Shown: positions 31,133-43,564 of the stretch, piece by piece
How positions within the stretch are numbered: position 1 is the first letter of the stretch
How the letters are laid out: every line of letters starts with the position of its first letter
Origin: Hesseltinella vesiculosa
Lineage: Eukaryota; Mucoromycota; Mucoromycetes; Mucorales; Cunninghamellaceae
DNA: 64,000 nt
NCBI GenBank assembly: GCA_002104935.1
Contig: MCGT01000018.1
Location: 186,001 to 250,000 of the forward strand
Direction of reading: 5' to 3'
Translations under genes and position numbers: made by a program
Notes under the pieces: generated by a model
The model's input: only the letters and a program-made list of their open reading frames with translations
What the model was told of the DNA's origin: nothing
The model's database searches: none

Positions 31133-32249
31133 TTATTCTTCTTTTTCCGGTAATCTGTGCTGTTCTAGCAGTTGGTCGATGTCACCTATCCGCCATTGCC
31201 AATCCAAAACGGGCTCGCCTGTTTCTGGATCTCGGGCGGACACCATCTTGTTGGCAGGTTCAAAAGTGGGGGAGTCAAAGCGTACCAAGAGTGACCGCCG
31301 ACCTTCGTCATAGAGTACAATGTCTTCTTTCCCATTGTCGCCGCCTTGGGGCCGTGTCACCATGTACCGCACGTCCGCATCAATGACCGCATCCACCGAC
31401 ACTTGCACGCCTTCCATCAAGCCTTGGTTCACCCTTGAGCGAAAGTCAACATACGATTCCATTTGATCCTCGAGAATCTGTCGTTTCAATGCCACTTGCA
31501 TTGTCATCCAATGCAGCACTTCGTAAACGCGTGGCTGTTCAGAGGCACGGGGGTTGCCCAACCGCACCCACACATTTTGCACCGAGCAGTCGTAGATCTG
31601 GGGTATGCTGATGTTGACGTGGTCGCGGAGCCCAAAGCAGCCCTGGGCGCTACCGAGTAACGCTTGCTGTAACTCTGGTGTCATCAGCGGCTGCAGCGGT
31701 GTCAGCGTTTCTTCGCTGGGGTTGGTCAGAAATTGGGAGATCAACTCAAGCATCTTGCGGGTGCTCAGGCTCGCTAAATGGATCGGTGACACAGAAATAT
31801 GTAAAAGAAAGAATAAGCATCTTTCCTTCACCGCCCTTCCATTGAGGCCTGGTAAATGTACTTGCCTCCAATAAGGAATTGGTCGGGGAAGTAGCTGTCG
31901 CCAGTGTTGATGGTGAGGATACGCTCGCAGACCCAACGACAGAGTGACAGCTGCACCGACCGTGGCAATATGTTCATAAAGTCCCACCCTTTAGGCGCCT
32001 TTGCGTAGGGATATTGCTCGATTCGCTTGGGGGCATTGCTCATTAGCCAAGCTAGAGACAAAAAGAATAAAGCCAAGAAAAAAATGATGTCAGCAACAGA
32101 CGAAAAGAATATATAAAAAGTGACATACGAAAAGCAAATGGATCTAATGGTTTTTGTTGTTCGAAAATAGGTCTACATGAAGAAAAGAAGCGACATCGAA
32201 GGGTAGCAGCTCGCCTGGCAGCTAATGCTGTACGAGTGTAAAATGACAT
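31133..32249 (-). CDS. predicted mitochondrial protein, 323 aa, family uncertain
   Basis: Exons 32249-32129, 32051-31832 and 31763-31133. The N-terminus MSFYTRTALAARRAATLRCR is Arg-rich with no acidic residues, a typical mitochondrial presequence. Then comes APKGWDFMNILP, and a C-terminal half with LELISQFLTN, VYEVLHWMTMQVALKRQIL and DWQWRIGDIDQLL. The helical start and beta-rich end recall Tim44-like/Mba1-like domains, but I cannot assign it. The second splice acceptor is uncertain: the nearest AG (CATTTAG) would break the frame, so the one at CCTGAG was used. Confidence 0.65.
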
Positions 32250-32403
32250 TTAAATATAAAAAAAATGGAAAGTGCAGGGTGTTGTTTTTTTTTTTTCTTC
32301 TTCTTGTTCTCCTGGCGTCGGCGTTTAAAACCGGTCCTCTCCATTCTCTGGCCAGGAGACTGAGCACGATTCTTTCTTTCAGGTCCTTCATGATTTTGCG
32401 ACA
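32250..32403. promoter_or_regulatory. divergent promoter, mitochondrial protein / VPS51
   Basis: Only 154 bases separate two head-to-head start codons. The stretch has a T-run of about 17 flanked by TTCTTCTTC. Shared regulation is possible but not shown. Confidence 0.55.
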
Positions 32404-35325
32404 ATGACAAGTCTTCCTGACAAACCAAAACGTCGAGAAAGGAATACCATCTTGAAGAAGTACTATGGTTTGGCTGCTAGTCAGCCAGCCAAAGCAGATC
32501 CTATGAATATGGGTAACACCTAACCGTCCTATAAAACAAGATGCTAACCCCTCCTCCCTCTCTGTCACTAGATGATGCTTACTTTGATGGTTTAAAATAC
32601 TTTGCTAAACTCGTCAAGGAGCAGCCTCTGAACAATCTCATCAAGGCTGACAATGACCTAGTTGCAGGTAACTCCCACATGCTTGACCACGACCAGCCTC
32701 TTTTTTTTTTTTTACTCATCGATTTTTTTCGCTTGCTCAAAAGAGGTACAAGAAATCGAGGGCGATATGAAGACGCTTGTTTATGAAAACTACAGCAAAT
32801 TCATCAGTGCAACCGACACCATTCGCAAGGTAATGAGCCAACCAATGCGATGACCATGCTGACATCCTGCTTTAACATAGATGAAATCCAACGTAGAACA
32901 GATGGAATCGGCCATGGACAAGCTGAATGAAAAAATACAGACCATCTCAGTACATAACAAGGCGATACACGGGACGCTACAGCCAAACCGGCAAAAAATC
33001 CAGCAACTGGACAGCGTACATCATCAGCTGCAACGACTCGAATTTATTTTTGCTCTGCCCAGCCGACTGCAGCAATGTGAGACCGACGGCAACTATACCC
33101 AGGCAGTCAAGTACTATGCCCGCGCACGCAAGCTGTTAGATCACTACCAAGACATGCCTACCTTTCAAAGTATAGAGCTTGAATGTGCCTCCATCATGGA
33201 CAACATCAAGTCCCACCTTTGGCAGCGCATCAAAGACCCCGATACCCCATTTTCTGACATCAATGACCAATTCAAGCTCCTTGTCCTGCTCAAAGAAGAT
33301 CCACCGGCCTTGTGGTCTTCCTATACAGACGTGTAAGCCTTCTTGCCTACCATTCTAGGCGAAATGGTGACAACATTGATGGACGCCATTTTTTTTTTCT
33401 CGTAGTGGTCTTGCATGGCTAGAAAGCCAGCAAGCTGCAGCCCCAGATAGCACAAACGCCTTGATCAGCCATTTCTTGATCCCTTTGGAAAACCTTGTTC
33501 GGCAATTCAAGTCGCTATTTCTCTCCAACAAACAAGGTGAATCGGAAACCGGCTCGGTGCTGCATCTCTCTCTGGAAGACCATGACCAAGCCCAGAAGCA
33601 TTTGCTTGCCAAGCTGCAGCCCCGACTGGAAGCTGTATTCAACCACCTAACCAACCTCGTCGATTCAACAACGGTAAAAACCTGCCCGAGAAAAGCCCGC
33701 CTGGCTTCAATTTTGACGTCTCTCGTTTTTCCAGACCGAAGATCGCGTGGTCCAACTGGAAATGCTGATGGATATCTCGGATGCGCTGGTCAATGTCCCA
33801 GCATTATGCACGGTAGCCGGGATTGTAGCCCGATTCGACAAGTACATGGTAGCCTGGGAAGACAAGCTCGTCGATGATCTCATACTCACCATCCCAACCT
33901 CGGTCAAAGGTACACTGGATGAGCGGGTAGATGTGCGGGAACGAATCAGTCGTCAACTTTTCTTTTTTTTTTTTTTTCTTGTTATCAATAGAGCGGATCG
34001 ATACGTTTTTCAAGGAGGAGCAAAGCAACGATACAATGCTCATCCGACGATTCTTGGATGATTTTTCCATTTGGTTCTCCAGGCATTTGAAAACACAAGC
34101 GCTCCTGCCTCTGCAGACATGCCTCCGGGCCATGACCGATGCCTGCTGTGAACAATTCCTGCCGAGGATGCAGCAGGCGTGGAAGTCCATGTGGATCCGT
34201 CTAGCGGACAGTTTACTGGTAAGGCTACAAGAGCACCCAAGACCTACCTCACCTTCTCGTTTTTCTTTTCTTTTCACATGTAGGCTACCCCTTTGGACGC
34301 ATCCACCCTGCTGACAAACTTGTCGATCTCGCGCCTGTGCTATAACTTTGCTGACCACGATGTCCTGCAATGCTACCGCGATGTCTCGACCATGCTGTAT
34401 GGCGTGCCTGTGACTTATGATACACCGGACGCTTCGCTGGCATCGCATTTGATCAGCGACACAAACGACATGATGGGACGCTTTGCACATGTTGGCAAGA
34501 AGCTCCTGAATGAGCAAATCCGCGTCGATGGCTATGCCTTGGGTGCGCGCGTGCAGCGAATCTACGAGAACGACCATGTTCCCTCCACCATTACCCAGGT
34601 GACCCCTACTTGTGCTCAGCTTCTCAGCCATCTCAAAACGGTGGGTCAATGGATGCACGCCATTTTCCCCATGTTTTCCGACGCGCATCCCTCTCACCAC
34701 CAACGTCATCGGGAAAGCAGCAACAACAACCATTCTTTAGACGATACTGACGCCTCGGATGATCCCACCCTGACGCCTACCAACGACATGCTGCTGCCCA
34801 CTGGCCTGGGACTCCTGCCAGCTCTGAATCCTGGTAGTGACATGACAATGAACTTGATGAGCAATATCGACAAGCTCTTTGCCGCCCACGTTGATATCTA
34901 CAGCACAGTCGACCCAGCACCAGCTCTTGTCTTAGGCAGCCTTGTGCGCATGGTGCTCAAGGCTTTCCAGGAATCTGTGCGCCAAACCCCAGCCATCGAC
35001 ACTGATTTTTACCAGCAACTCCAAGTCGATCTGGAATTCATGCTTCGTGGACTCTGGTCGCTCTCAATGAATGAAAAGTAGGACCGCCGAGTTCTGCGTT
35101 GACCATGCCCTTTCTAACGCTCTTTTTTTTTCTCCCATAGATGGGTTCATACCATGCTGCTTGACGTCATGACCAATGCTTACCACCGCTGTGCTGAGCC
35201 TGCCCACCTCTCTCCTGATGTAAGCATTGGAAAACAAATCACTTTTTCGGAGAAACCTCACACACTTTTCTCCCCGTCAGGACGTCCAAAAGATCATCGC
35301 TCGTAATTTAGACAACATCTCCTAG
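32404..35325 (+). CDS. VPS51: GARP/EARP tethering complex subunit Vps51, 776 aa
   Basis: Ten exons: 32404-32512, 32572-32667, 32744-32829, 32881-33332, 33406-33673, 33735-33909, 33992-34218, 34284-35077, 35141-35219 and 35281-35325. The N-terminal Vps51 signature is present (LKKYYGL, then [13 protein letters not shown], and [20 protein letters not shown]). It precedes coiled coil and the long helical body of this tethering family. Vps51 binds the SNARE Tlg1 or syntaxin 6 and tethers endosome-derived vesicles at the trans-Golgi. All introns are short GT-AG and the frame holds throughout. Length is similar to animal VPS51 (about 780). Confidence 0.92.
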
Positions 35326-35620
35326 CAATGTAAAAGTAAACTTAAAATCATCCACTTTAAACTCGTCCCTGGTGTTTTCTTGGGTACGACATGCCAAATG
35401 GCCGATGGAGGCAGGCACCTGACCGGCTTTTCCACCAACCTGCCTTCACTGGATTCAACCTCCGGGGAAACGTCGAAGGACGATCCATCTTGACTTGTCA
35501 TCACCGTGCTAACGACAGTCCTCGTGGATAGCCTGGTCTTTGATGGACTTGTTTGTATTTATAAAGAGTCATTTCTTTTATTGATATTAATACAAGGAAC
35601 ACTCTCGATGATGGAGCAGT

Positions 35621-38600
35621 CTATTTCAGGTTGTAAGCTTCCGATATCCTTCGAAGGGCACGCGACTGCTTGTCGTAGGACCCGCTGTTGTTGACACGCA
35701 ACGCATAGACCAGCTGCACCACTGAATCCTCAAGATCGCTAAGCTGGACGTTGCGTTTTTGCGCAAACGTGGTGTCGACCTGGATGATGCCCTTGATTTG
35801 CTTGAGACATTTCTGGAACACTTGGGCGTTTTGGAAGCTTTCCCGTTGTGAGGCGGCTCCGAGGCGATAGGAATCGATCTGCTGGCAAAGATCCGCCATG
35901 TTGGAATTGGCGCGGTTCATTTCGATCTGGGCTAACAGTGCCTTCTACGAAATTTGAAAAAAAAAAAAAAGAAAAGTGAGTCATCGCCATGCCTGGCTCA
36001 TGCTTCATTTTCTTCCTTTTTTGCTCCAAAACGTTGCTATTTACCATCATGCCTTGAGGGTCGCCAGCAGACACGGGGGTGTTGCCACCGTCTGAGTTCT
36101 GGCCCGTCAGTTCGATCAGGGTTTCAGAGGTCGGGATCTTGAGCTCATGCAGGAGGATTTGGGCGTCGGGGGTGAGTTTCTGCTTGGCAGGGAATTCGCT
36201 CAAGAATCCCATGGCCATGAAGACGTCGATGGCGGTGCGGCTGGATTCGGTCGAAAGGACCTCGCGGTAGATTGTGCGGCGGCCGGTGATAAGATGCGTG
36301 GCGATCCACTGGCTGAGCAAAGGCACAATACTTCGAGGCAGGGTGGGTACACGCTCCAGGGCCGACAGTGAGCATGACGTGATCCAGTAGTTGTCGATGG
36401 TGGGATAGATCAGCGACGCTAGGAGCATCAGGCGCTCATATTGCACGGGGGATTTTTCCATGGTCACCAAGAACTGATAGTTTTGACCGTCCTCGGTCTT
36501 GCGCAACACTTGCTGCGCTTCGTATTTCTTCATGACCTCTGGTAGAATCTAAAAAGAAACAAATGGGTGTCCTGTTCTCGTTTGCCTCTTCCAGACCGGA
36601 TGGGCTCTTACTGTATCCATGTCCGACAGCATGACGAATTCTTTTTCTAGCAGTTGCATCAAGAACCGGAGTCGGTCGACGAATTCATCCCCGTCCGCTT
36701 GGTCTTCGGTAAATGACAGGTACACCACAGCAAAAAAGGCATCCAACAAGAACGGCTCGACCATCTGGCACCGGCAGAGAAAGCAAGAAAAAAAAAAAGA
36801 AAGAATGAAAGAAAGAGGGGCAGCACACGTGAGTATCAATTAGATGGACATGCAAACGAGCACTGGCTCTTTCATGCGTACCTGATTGGCATAATAAGAG
36901 AGGGCCATGATGTTATCAGCATGGTCATTCACACGAATGTTGGTATCATCGGTCATGGTTTTGCCTTCGATGATCAGGTTCTTGGTATCGTTGATCAAGC
37001 GGAATGCATTCATCACAATGGCATCCAGGTCTTCGCCATCTAAAAAGATGGTGAGTGTCTGTTCTGTGTCCAAGGGTCGATTGTTTTACCTTGCCAGTCA
37101 GAGGCGTAGTTCCGCTGGATGGTTTCGGTATGGAGCCAGGCAAGGAATTCTTTGATTTTGCCCAGACAGACACCGCCGACGGCGCGGCCGTACAGGACAA
37201 TGGCACAGACCAAAGACACGGGCGTGACAATGAGGGCTCGGCGCTGAGCCTGCTGCACGCGGTGGGTGACGACCTTGGCCAGGCTGGGATCGTCCAAGCC
37301 GGTGTGGCTGTGGGCGACATCCTGCACACTGACGACGTCGCCCAGGCCAAGGTGTACACGGCCGTATTTCTTAGGTGCTTCTGCAACGCCATTGCGGCGA
37401 TCCATGGATTGGCTGGGGCGAAGGACATTGCTGGGCAGCGGCGCGCCGGACGGTGAGGTTTGGCCATTGTAATAGGATGGCGCTGAGCTATGGCTGGATG
37501 TCATGGTGGCGGAGCGCGGTAAGGTTGAGGGAGGACCCATGTGCTGAGGAGGAAGGGAGTGGGATGCAGAAGGGCCAGGGCGCGGAGATTGTTGTTGGTC
37601 CAGCACCTGGTCGATCAAGAACGGAAGCTCAGGCACGTTTTCGTAGGTGACGTTGACGGGCACGAGAACGATGTCACGGTGGGCTTTTCGAGGGACACCG
37701 GTCGAGCTGTCCATGCTCATGGTGGCACTGGCCGGCGTGGCTGGGGAGACGGGTGATTCGGGTGGGCTGGAGGATGCGTGCTGCTGCTGCTGTTGCTGTT
37801 GTTGCTGTTGCACGGCAGACGACCGGCTTTGGTTGGATTGCAAGGTCGATTCCATGATCATTTCAATCAAGCCGTCGTCAAAGGCATCCTGCAGCTTGCC
37901 CGTCCGTGACCGTGTTCGTTCAAAGCAGACGGACAGTGCCCCGTGCTCACGAAGCAGCACCTGGGTGTATGCGGCCGTCACAGCCGAATTCAAAGGAGAC
38001 CGCTTGTTCTTTTCACGCTTCAAATAATAAGCTCCGGCCAACCGATAAATGTCAGAGATGGGGCCGAGCTGCGCCATGGCTATATTGAAGAGGGGAACGG
38101 TTGAGGATCTCTTTTTTTTTTTTCTGCTTTGAATCTGCAGGGCCAGCTTACCTTCATCACATACTAAGGCTGGTACAGGTAAATGGTATCGAATGGCAAA
38201 GAACCACACCAACAAAGGATCCAGTACGCTCTTGGCTATAGGCACATACACGACACGCTTTCCGAGTATAGCATGGCGCAACTAGCAAGGGTAGAAGGGG
38301 AAATATTCCAAATGAGTCTTCGGCGGCAAAGCATGCTACTAAAGAAAGAGGACTTACATTTCGCAGCTGATCTTCATTCACTCTTATGGAATCAAACATG
38401 CTGTCGAAAAAGGATTTGAGGAACGACCCGACAAACCAGACAAAGCCCAACTGAGTTCGTTCGCTCATTCGCATCAAAATGCGCTAAATGATAAAATGCG
38501 ACGAGGTGAGAAATGCTCGGGAGAGCTGGAGAAAGTTGCTCTATCCTTACCAGAGCTTCGTTGACGGCTGTCTGTCTAGGCACACCAGCTTTTTGTGTGA

Positions 38601-41330
38601 TCTACAGGCCAACCAAAAAAAAAAAAAAAATGAGCCTCTTTCATGACTTTGACGCTTTTTTTTTTTCTGGCTTTCGTCGTTATGGACGTACCTGAAGGAT
38701 GGCTTGGTTGACACGTTTGTCGTTGAGGACTACCACCTTGACGGCATCGTCGTTGTTGCCGACCTTCTTTTTCCATTTGCCGAGGATGAGGCGACGGTCG
38801 TGGTCGATGGATTGGACAATCGATGTGTCTTGGCTCCAGTCTTCGAGGCAGTCATCCATGTCGCGCAGCCAGATGGGGTGGTCGCTGGCAGTAGCTGAGT
38901 GGTCATCCTGGACAAGCAGCTGCTTGAGGTGCTCGACCATCCGCGTCGTGCGCTTGCTGACTTGGTCGGGCGAGTACATTTCGCTGCGCACCTGGCGGTC
39001 CATGACATTGAGAATATCGGAATCAGAGCTTTCGATGTTGAAGAGCAGGGCACACGACCAGGCCGGGCCGGGGAGAGGGAGACGTACATGGGGTGTTGCG
39101 GCAACATAGTAATCCACACCATAGCTTGCGTTGATGAAATATTGTGTCCAGAACCATGCACCGGCCTCACCGCTTTCCAGGAGCGTCAAAGGATCAAAGT
39201 CACGCACCATGTTATCAAAGTCATCCTCTTGATCTTGCTGGTCGGTACCGTGTGGGGTGGGAGGCGAAAGGTACAGGGACCGGAGGTGGACCATAGGCGA
39301 GGTCGGCTGGTCTTGGCCGAGGGCGAGTTTGAGTTGAGGATGGAAAGAACGCATGACGCCAGGAGCGAGTCGAGCAGCCTTGTCGACGTACCGGCTGGCG
39401 CGGTGGGAATGGCGAGGGCTGGAGGTGGGTCGCGGCGAGCGACGGCCGTCACCGGAGCCATTAGATGGGGCTGAAGTAGACGCTGCATTGCCAAGACTCG
39501 TACGGGTGATCACATTGCTGCCCATGTAGCCCGATGCAGCTGAGCGGATGGAGTTCATCATGGTGCGGGCACGCGACAGACCTTGGGCGCTGGCAGTAAA
39601 GTAGGATGAAGCAGGAGCCAGCTGAGTCGAGGAGGAGGTGCGGTTCCAGTACCAACGTATCCCTTCATAGGCCTGGCGCCAGGTGATCGCACCACAGTCC
39701 AGGGTTGACACGGGCAGGATCACCGGGAAACGCGAACCGATGATGGACTGGCGCTGGGCCAGGTCAGGTTGTGGTTGTTGTTGGTTTTTGTCTTGTTGAT
39801 CTTCGGACTGGTCGTCCAGGGCATTGGGTTTATCGGTTTCGGGTAGTTTAAATGATGTCAAAGATGGTGACTGGATCGTTGCAGCTGTTGTCAGCATGGC
39901 TCGCACGGCCACGTCCACGGGTAGGACATCGGCAGGGATCTCACCATGCCCTGTATCAATCACACGCGAGCCTTTGCCTGTCAGTAAAAGCACGCCGTTG
40001 ATGCCATTCACGTCGTCAGCCTACGATGAGGAAATATTAAAAAAAAGAGGGGGGGATTAAAGGGGTCTTTCTTTTTCTTGGTAACGTACCCAAGCTTGTA
40101 GAGGCTCAGAGATACTTGGGCCAAGAGGGGCTAGTCGGAGGATGCTGATAGGGAATTGCTGGAATCCACTTTGTTGTTTTTTGCCAACGTCACTGGTCAG
40201 TAAGTGTTCGGCCAACGCTTTGGAGAACGTGATGGCATTGGTATAGAGTGTTTGGATTTCAGACGTCAGGGCCGGGAGATCTAAATTTAAAAAACAGAGT
40301 TCAGTCGTTTCTGATCCAGCAACACTAAAAATAAAATAAAAAAAAGGAGGTCACTTACCGTCCGATGAGGCTGTCAGGATGGCATGAAGGAGGTCTTCAG
40401 GGGTGGTATCCAATGGCAAGGCTCCCAGTTTGGTAGGAGGGACACTAGTGGCTCCATAGGTTTGTAATGGTGAGAGGTGGATAAAAGAAGCCAATGAGCC
40501 GCATTCGTTGGCCAGCTGAAGGACATTGGCAGTGCCCAAAGCATTGGTCTACAGAAAAAAACGCAGGGTGAATGAAGCTTTTTTCAAATAGGGGCTGCTG
40601 TCCGTTTTTACTTTGACAGCAATATCCAGGTCAAAGCTGTCTGTGTTGGCACCACAATGGAAAATGACGTTGACATGCTTGATCAACATGGCATGGTTGT
40701 CTTCGGATAATCCCAGACTTGGCTCCTGTAAATCACCAGTCAGGGGCACCAATTTATCCTGCACCAGTGAATCAAAGCGGTCTGCGCCTAGCGTTCGACG
40801 TAAATCAATAAATGCCTAGATCAACAAAAAAAAAGATAGGAGGGTGAGACGTCCGTTTGAAGACCAGCCTTGTCAGGATTTCTTTTTTTTTTTGTTTATA
40901 CTTTATCCGAGAGGATGTCGTCTTGTAAGCGAATATTGGGGTTGGAGAAGCGGCGTTGAGAGGAGGAGATGCGCAAGAGCAAATAGATCTTATCAAAGTG
41001 CTGGTGCAATGACGACAGAAGTTTCCATAGCAAGGCTTTGCCAAGAAAACCTGTAGCGCCGGTGATGAGGATGCCCTTGTCTTGATAGAATGTGCGGATG
41101 CCCCGGGCCTCGATAGGCGCTCGTTGATCTTCTGAACCTTCGTCCAGAGCGGCAGCCGGCAGAGGGCCTTGGTCCAAATCTACATCAGGAACGACATCGA
41201 TATTGTTGACAACTTCAAACAACGTGGGTGATGGAGGAGCTGCTGATAACGGGCTGCTGAGAACGAGATCTTTGCTTTCCAGGTCAGGGGTCGTGATGGA
41301 TATCGTTGGCACGCCTTCGGGTACTGTCAT
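35621..41330 (-). CDS. fatty acyl-CoA reductase-like / GPAT-DHAPAT-like acyltransferase fusion, 1592 aa
   Basis: Thirteen exons: 41330-40902, 40815-40612, 40548-40359, 40280-40090, 40020-38692, 38601-38551, 38483-38358, 38281-38152, 38079-37090, 37039-36882, 36764-36612, 36548-36045 and 35944-35621. The N-terminal half is a NAD-binding-4/male-sterility reductase fold (GILITGATGFLGK at about 80-95; LVPLTGDLQEPSLGLS). The C-terminal half resembles plsB/DHAPAT acyltransferases (VYVPIAKSVLDPLLVWF near 856, GAYYLKR, CFERTRSRTGK near 930, and the family C-terminal helices). Catalytic positions are altered: YxxxK reads ITFSK, HxxxxD reads AKSVLD, and EGTRSR reads ERTRSR. Ser/Gln/Pro-rich linkers lie within. 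In animals FAR1 and GNPAT act together in ether-lipid synthesis. The open frame over 4.8 kb of exons argues for a functional protein. Confidence 0.85.
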
Positions 41331-43233
41331 CTTTTTTTTTTGCGATTTCTCTATTCTTTTAATCCTTTTCTGCTGTAGTAGTATATTGCTGACACACGGG
41401 TACGTTTAAATCAAAAGTAAACCGACCACGATTCAAAGCGTCACGGGATGAGTTGAAAAACAAGATGACTGAGAAGAAAGAAGAAGAAAAAAAAAAAAAA
41501 AGGAATGGGCTCAGATTTCTGAACCAAGAGGAAAAAAAGGTTCGTGCGTTTTGAATCTCCGACGTGCTCTTCTAGGCATGACAGGCAGGGATCAAAGATC
41601 ATCAGAGGCGATGGCTGGAGCTGACAGGTTAAAACACCATCGGTGGAGGGCCAAAAGCTCTTGTCATACGATCATCTTGGTCGAGCCGCCCTTCAAAGTC
41701 GGCGTGGCCTTGGCAGTGAACTAGGTGAGGTGAGGTGAGGCTCAGCATGGCCGGTTGGCTTGGTCCGATCAACAATGCACAAGCCATTTACTCTTTTGTT
41801 ACATGGAACGGTGTTCAATTTTAAGGATAGGCGCTCGGCTTTGTACATATATTTTTTCAGCCGCTGGACACCACGGCAAATGACAAACGCACAAATTAGC
41901 CGCATTTTCATCTGCATCGAGGAGAGAAAAGCTGCTCTTGCTAATTGGATAGCGTCGCACCGAAAGAAAAATGGTTGGAAGATGGGCAAGATCTCATTAC
42001 TGCTGAAATCAAGTTCTGCAGAATCCATTCTCCGCCAGGGTTGGCAACAAGGCCATTTTTGGAAGGAGCTGTTCACCTTGGCTGGGGGGATATTCGTCAA
42101 TTGCCCTAACTATTTCAGTGCCGTTATGATTCATGAATGTGCGTATTCTCTCAAAATTTCACATCGATCCAGTCGCTCAAAAGTGCTGTGCAGCGTTTGG
42201 CTATTTTTTTTTTTTTTTCAAAAAGAAGAAAAAAAAAAAGATTGCCTCATCCAACCCGTGCATAGCACCATCGATGCATGACTGGTGCATGCAAGAAAAT
42301 CAGCTATCAGTGAGAGAATACGCACATTCATGAATCATAACGGCACTGAAATAGTTAGGGCAATTGGCGAATGTCCTCCCAGCCAACGTTTGATCAGCAG
42401 TACCTTTGGACACCTCCGATTCCCCAGCTGAAAAATCGGCCATTTTCACCAGGGAACCCCCTTGCGACCAGATCAAAAAGCACAGTGCAAAATGGATGCA
42501 AATGTGAACTCTCTCCGACACCGCAGGTCACGAAATACTGTACGGTGATACTGAAAAATAAAGTACTGAAGATTGGCGCAGGACATTTCCATTCCCCCAG
42601 CTAAAATCGAAACGCGCTAGCCATTTTATAATTTCTGCCGACTCGTCGAATTTTTATGCAGCTGGCAATGGGGATGGATGACGATGATAACGGAAAACAT
42701 GAATCTCTCAGATGTGTTGACACCAAGCGTGAGAAAAAGGGCAGCACCCCGGTGGTGGTGGTGGCAAAGCAGAAAGGCTAGTGACACCATGTCACCAGCT
42801 TGCCCACTAAAAAAAGTCACGCCGATTAAAAGATGTGATTAGCGTAGGTAATGGGCCAGGGAGGGACGTTTGCTTCACTTCTTCCGGATGAGTCAAAAAG
42901 AAAGGCGACTCGAGTTACACAAAAAGGTCAATGCCGCAAGGATGAGAGAGCGAGAGCGAGAGAGAAAGGGCGGTTGCTGAAAAGGGAAAAAAACGTTTTA
43001 AATGATAAAGTGTTGCAAAGGAAGGGACAGGGGGTCATTCTGACAGATGGTCAGTTGGTGAAAAAAACAACAAACCATAAATGAATGGGATGTTTTTGCG
43101 CCACAGCCCGAAAAGAGAGGGCGGCGATTGAAAAAAGCTGGGCAGCACAAAACCGCCGCCTGAGCTATTTCCTCATTTTTTGTTTCTTTTCTTCTCACAC
43201 ATCTCACATTTAAAAAAAAAAGACCTACACATC
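41331..43233. other. 1.9-kb intergenic region with an inverted-repeat element
   Basis: Promoter of the fusion gene (left) and of IF1 (right). It includes GGTGAGGTGAGGTGAGG near 41725 and the hairpin element at 42078-42386. A 173-codon frame across 41760-42281 runs through the hairpin arm and a poly-A tract and is not credible as a gene. Confidence 0.45.
42078..42386. repeat. 309-bp inverted-repeat (MITE-like or hairpin) element
   Basis: Left arm 42078-42152 and right arm 42312-42386 match in inverse orientation at 72 of 75 positions by my count (TTGGCTGGG ... GCGTATTCTCTC), around a 159-bp loop with long T and A runs. There is no coding capacity and no flanking direct repeat (CTGTTCACC against CGTTTGATC). 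It could be a non-autonomous transposon or a fold-back remnant. Confidence 0.75.
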
Positions 43234-43564
43234 ATGCTATCTCGTGCTTCTGCCCGTCTCCGCACCCAAGGAACTCGTCAAATGACCCGCCGTTCTTACT
43301 CTGGACAGGCGTATGACCAAAACTCTGCCGGGGCCACCTCGGCTTCCGGCTCATTTGGCAAGAAGGAAAAGGCTGCTGAAAACCAATGGGCTCGTGCTCA
43401 CGTAAACGAACGATAGCCGATGAGGTGTCTCAGCAAGGATCTCACATGTTTGTTTTTAGGATGCTGAAAAGCTCAAGCTGCTCAAGGAAATGCTGGCTGA
43501 GCATAAGAAGTCCGCCGAAGACTTGGAAAAGAAGTTGGCTGAAATGAGCAACAAGGCTAAATAA
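43234..43564 (+). CDS. INH1: mitochondrial ATP synthase inhibitor IF1, 90 aa
   Basis: Exons 43234-43401 and 43460-43564. An Arg/Ser-rich mitochondrial presequence (MLSRASARLRTQGTRQMTRR) is followed by the inhibitory segment (GSFGKKEKAAENQWARAHDA) and a C-terminal coiled coil (LKEMLAEHKK ... LAEMSNKAK). IF1 binds F1-ATPase and blocks ATP hydrolysis when the proton gradient collapses; the coiled coil mediates dimerisation. Size and layout are typical. ATP synthase subunit b lies 14 kb to the right. Confidence 0.92.

Noticed and set aside
41760..42281. 173-codon plus-strand frame in the gap before IF1
   Set aside because: It runs through the hairpin arm and a poly-A tract, with no family features.
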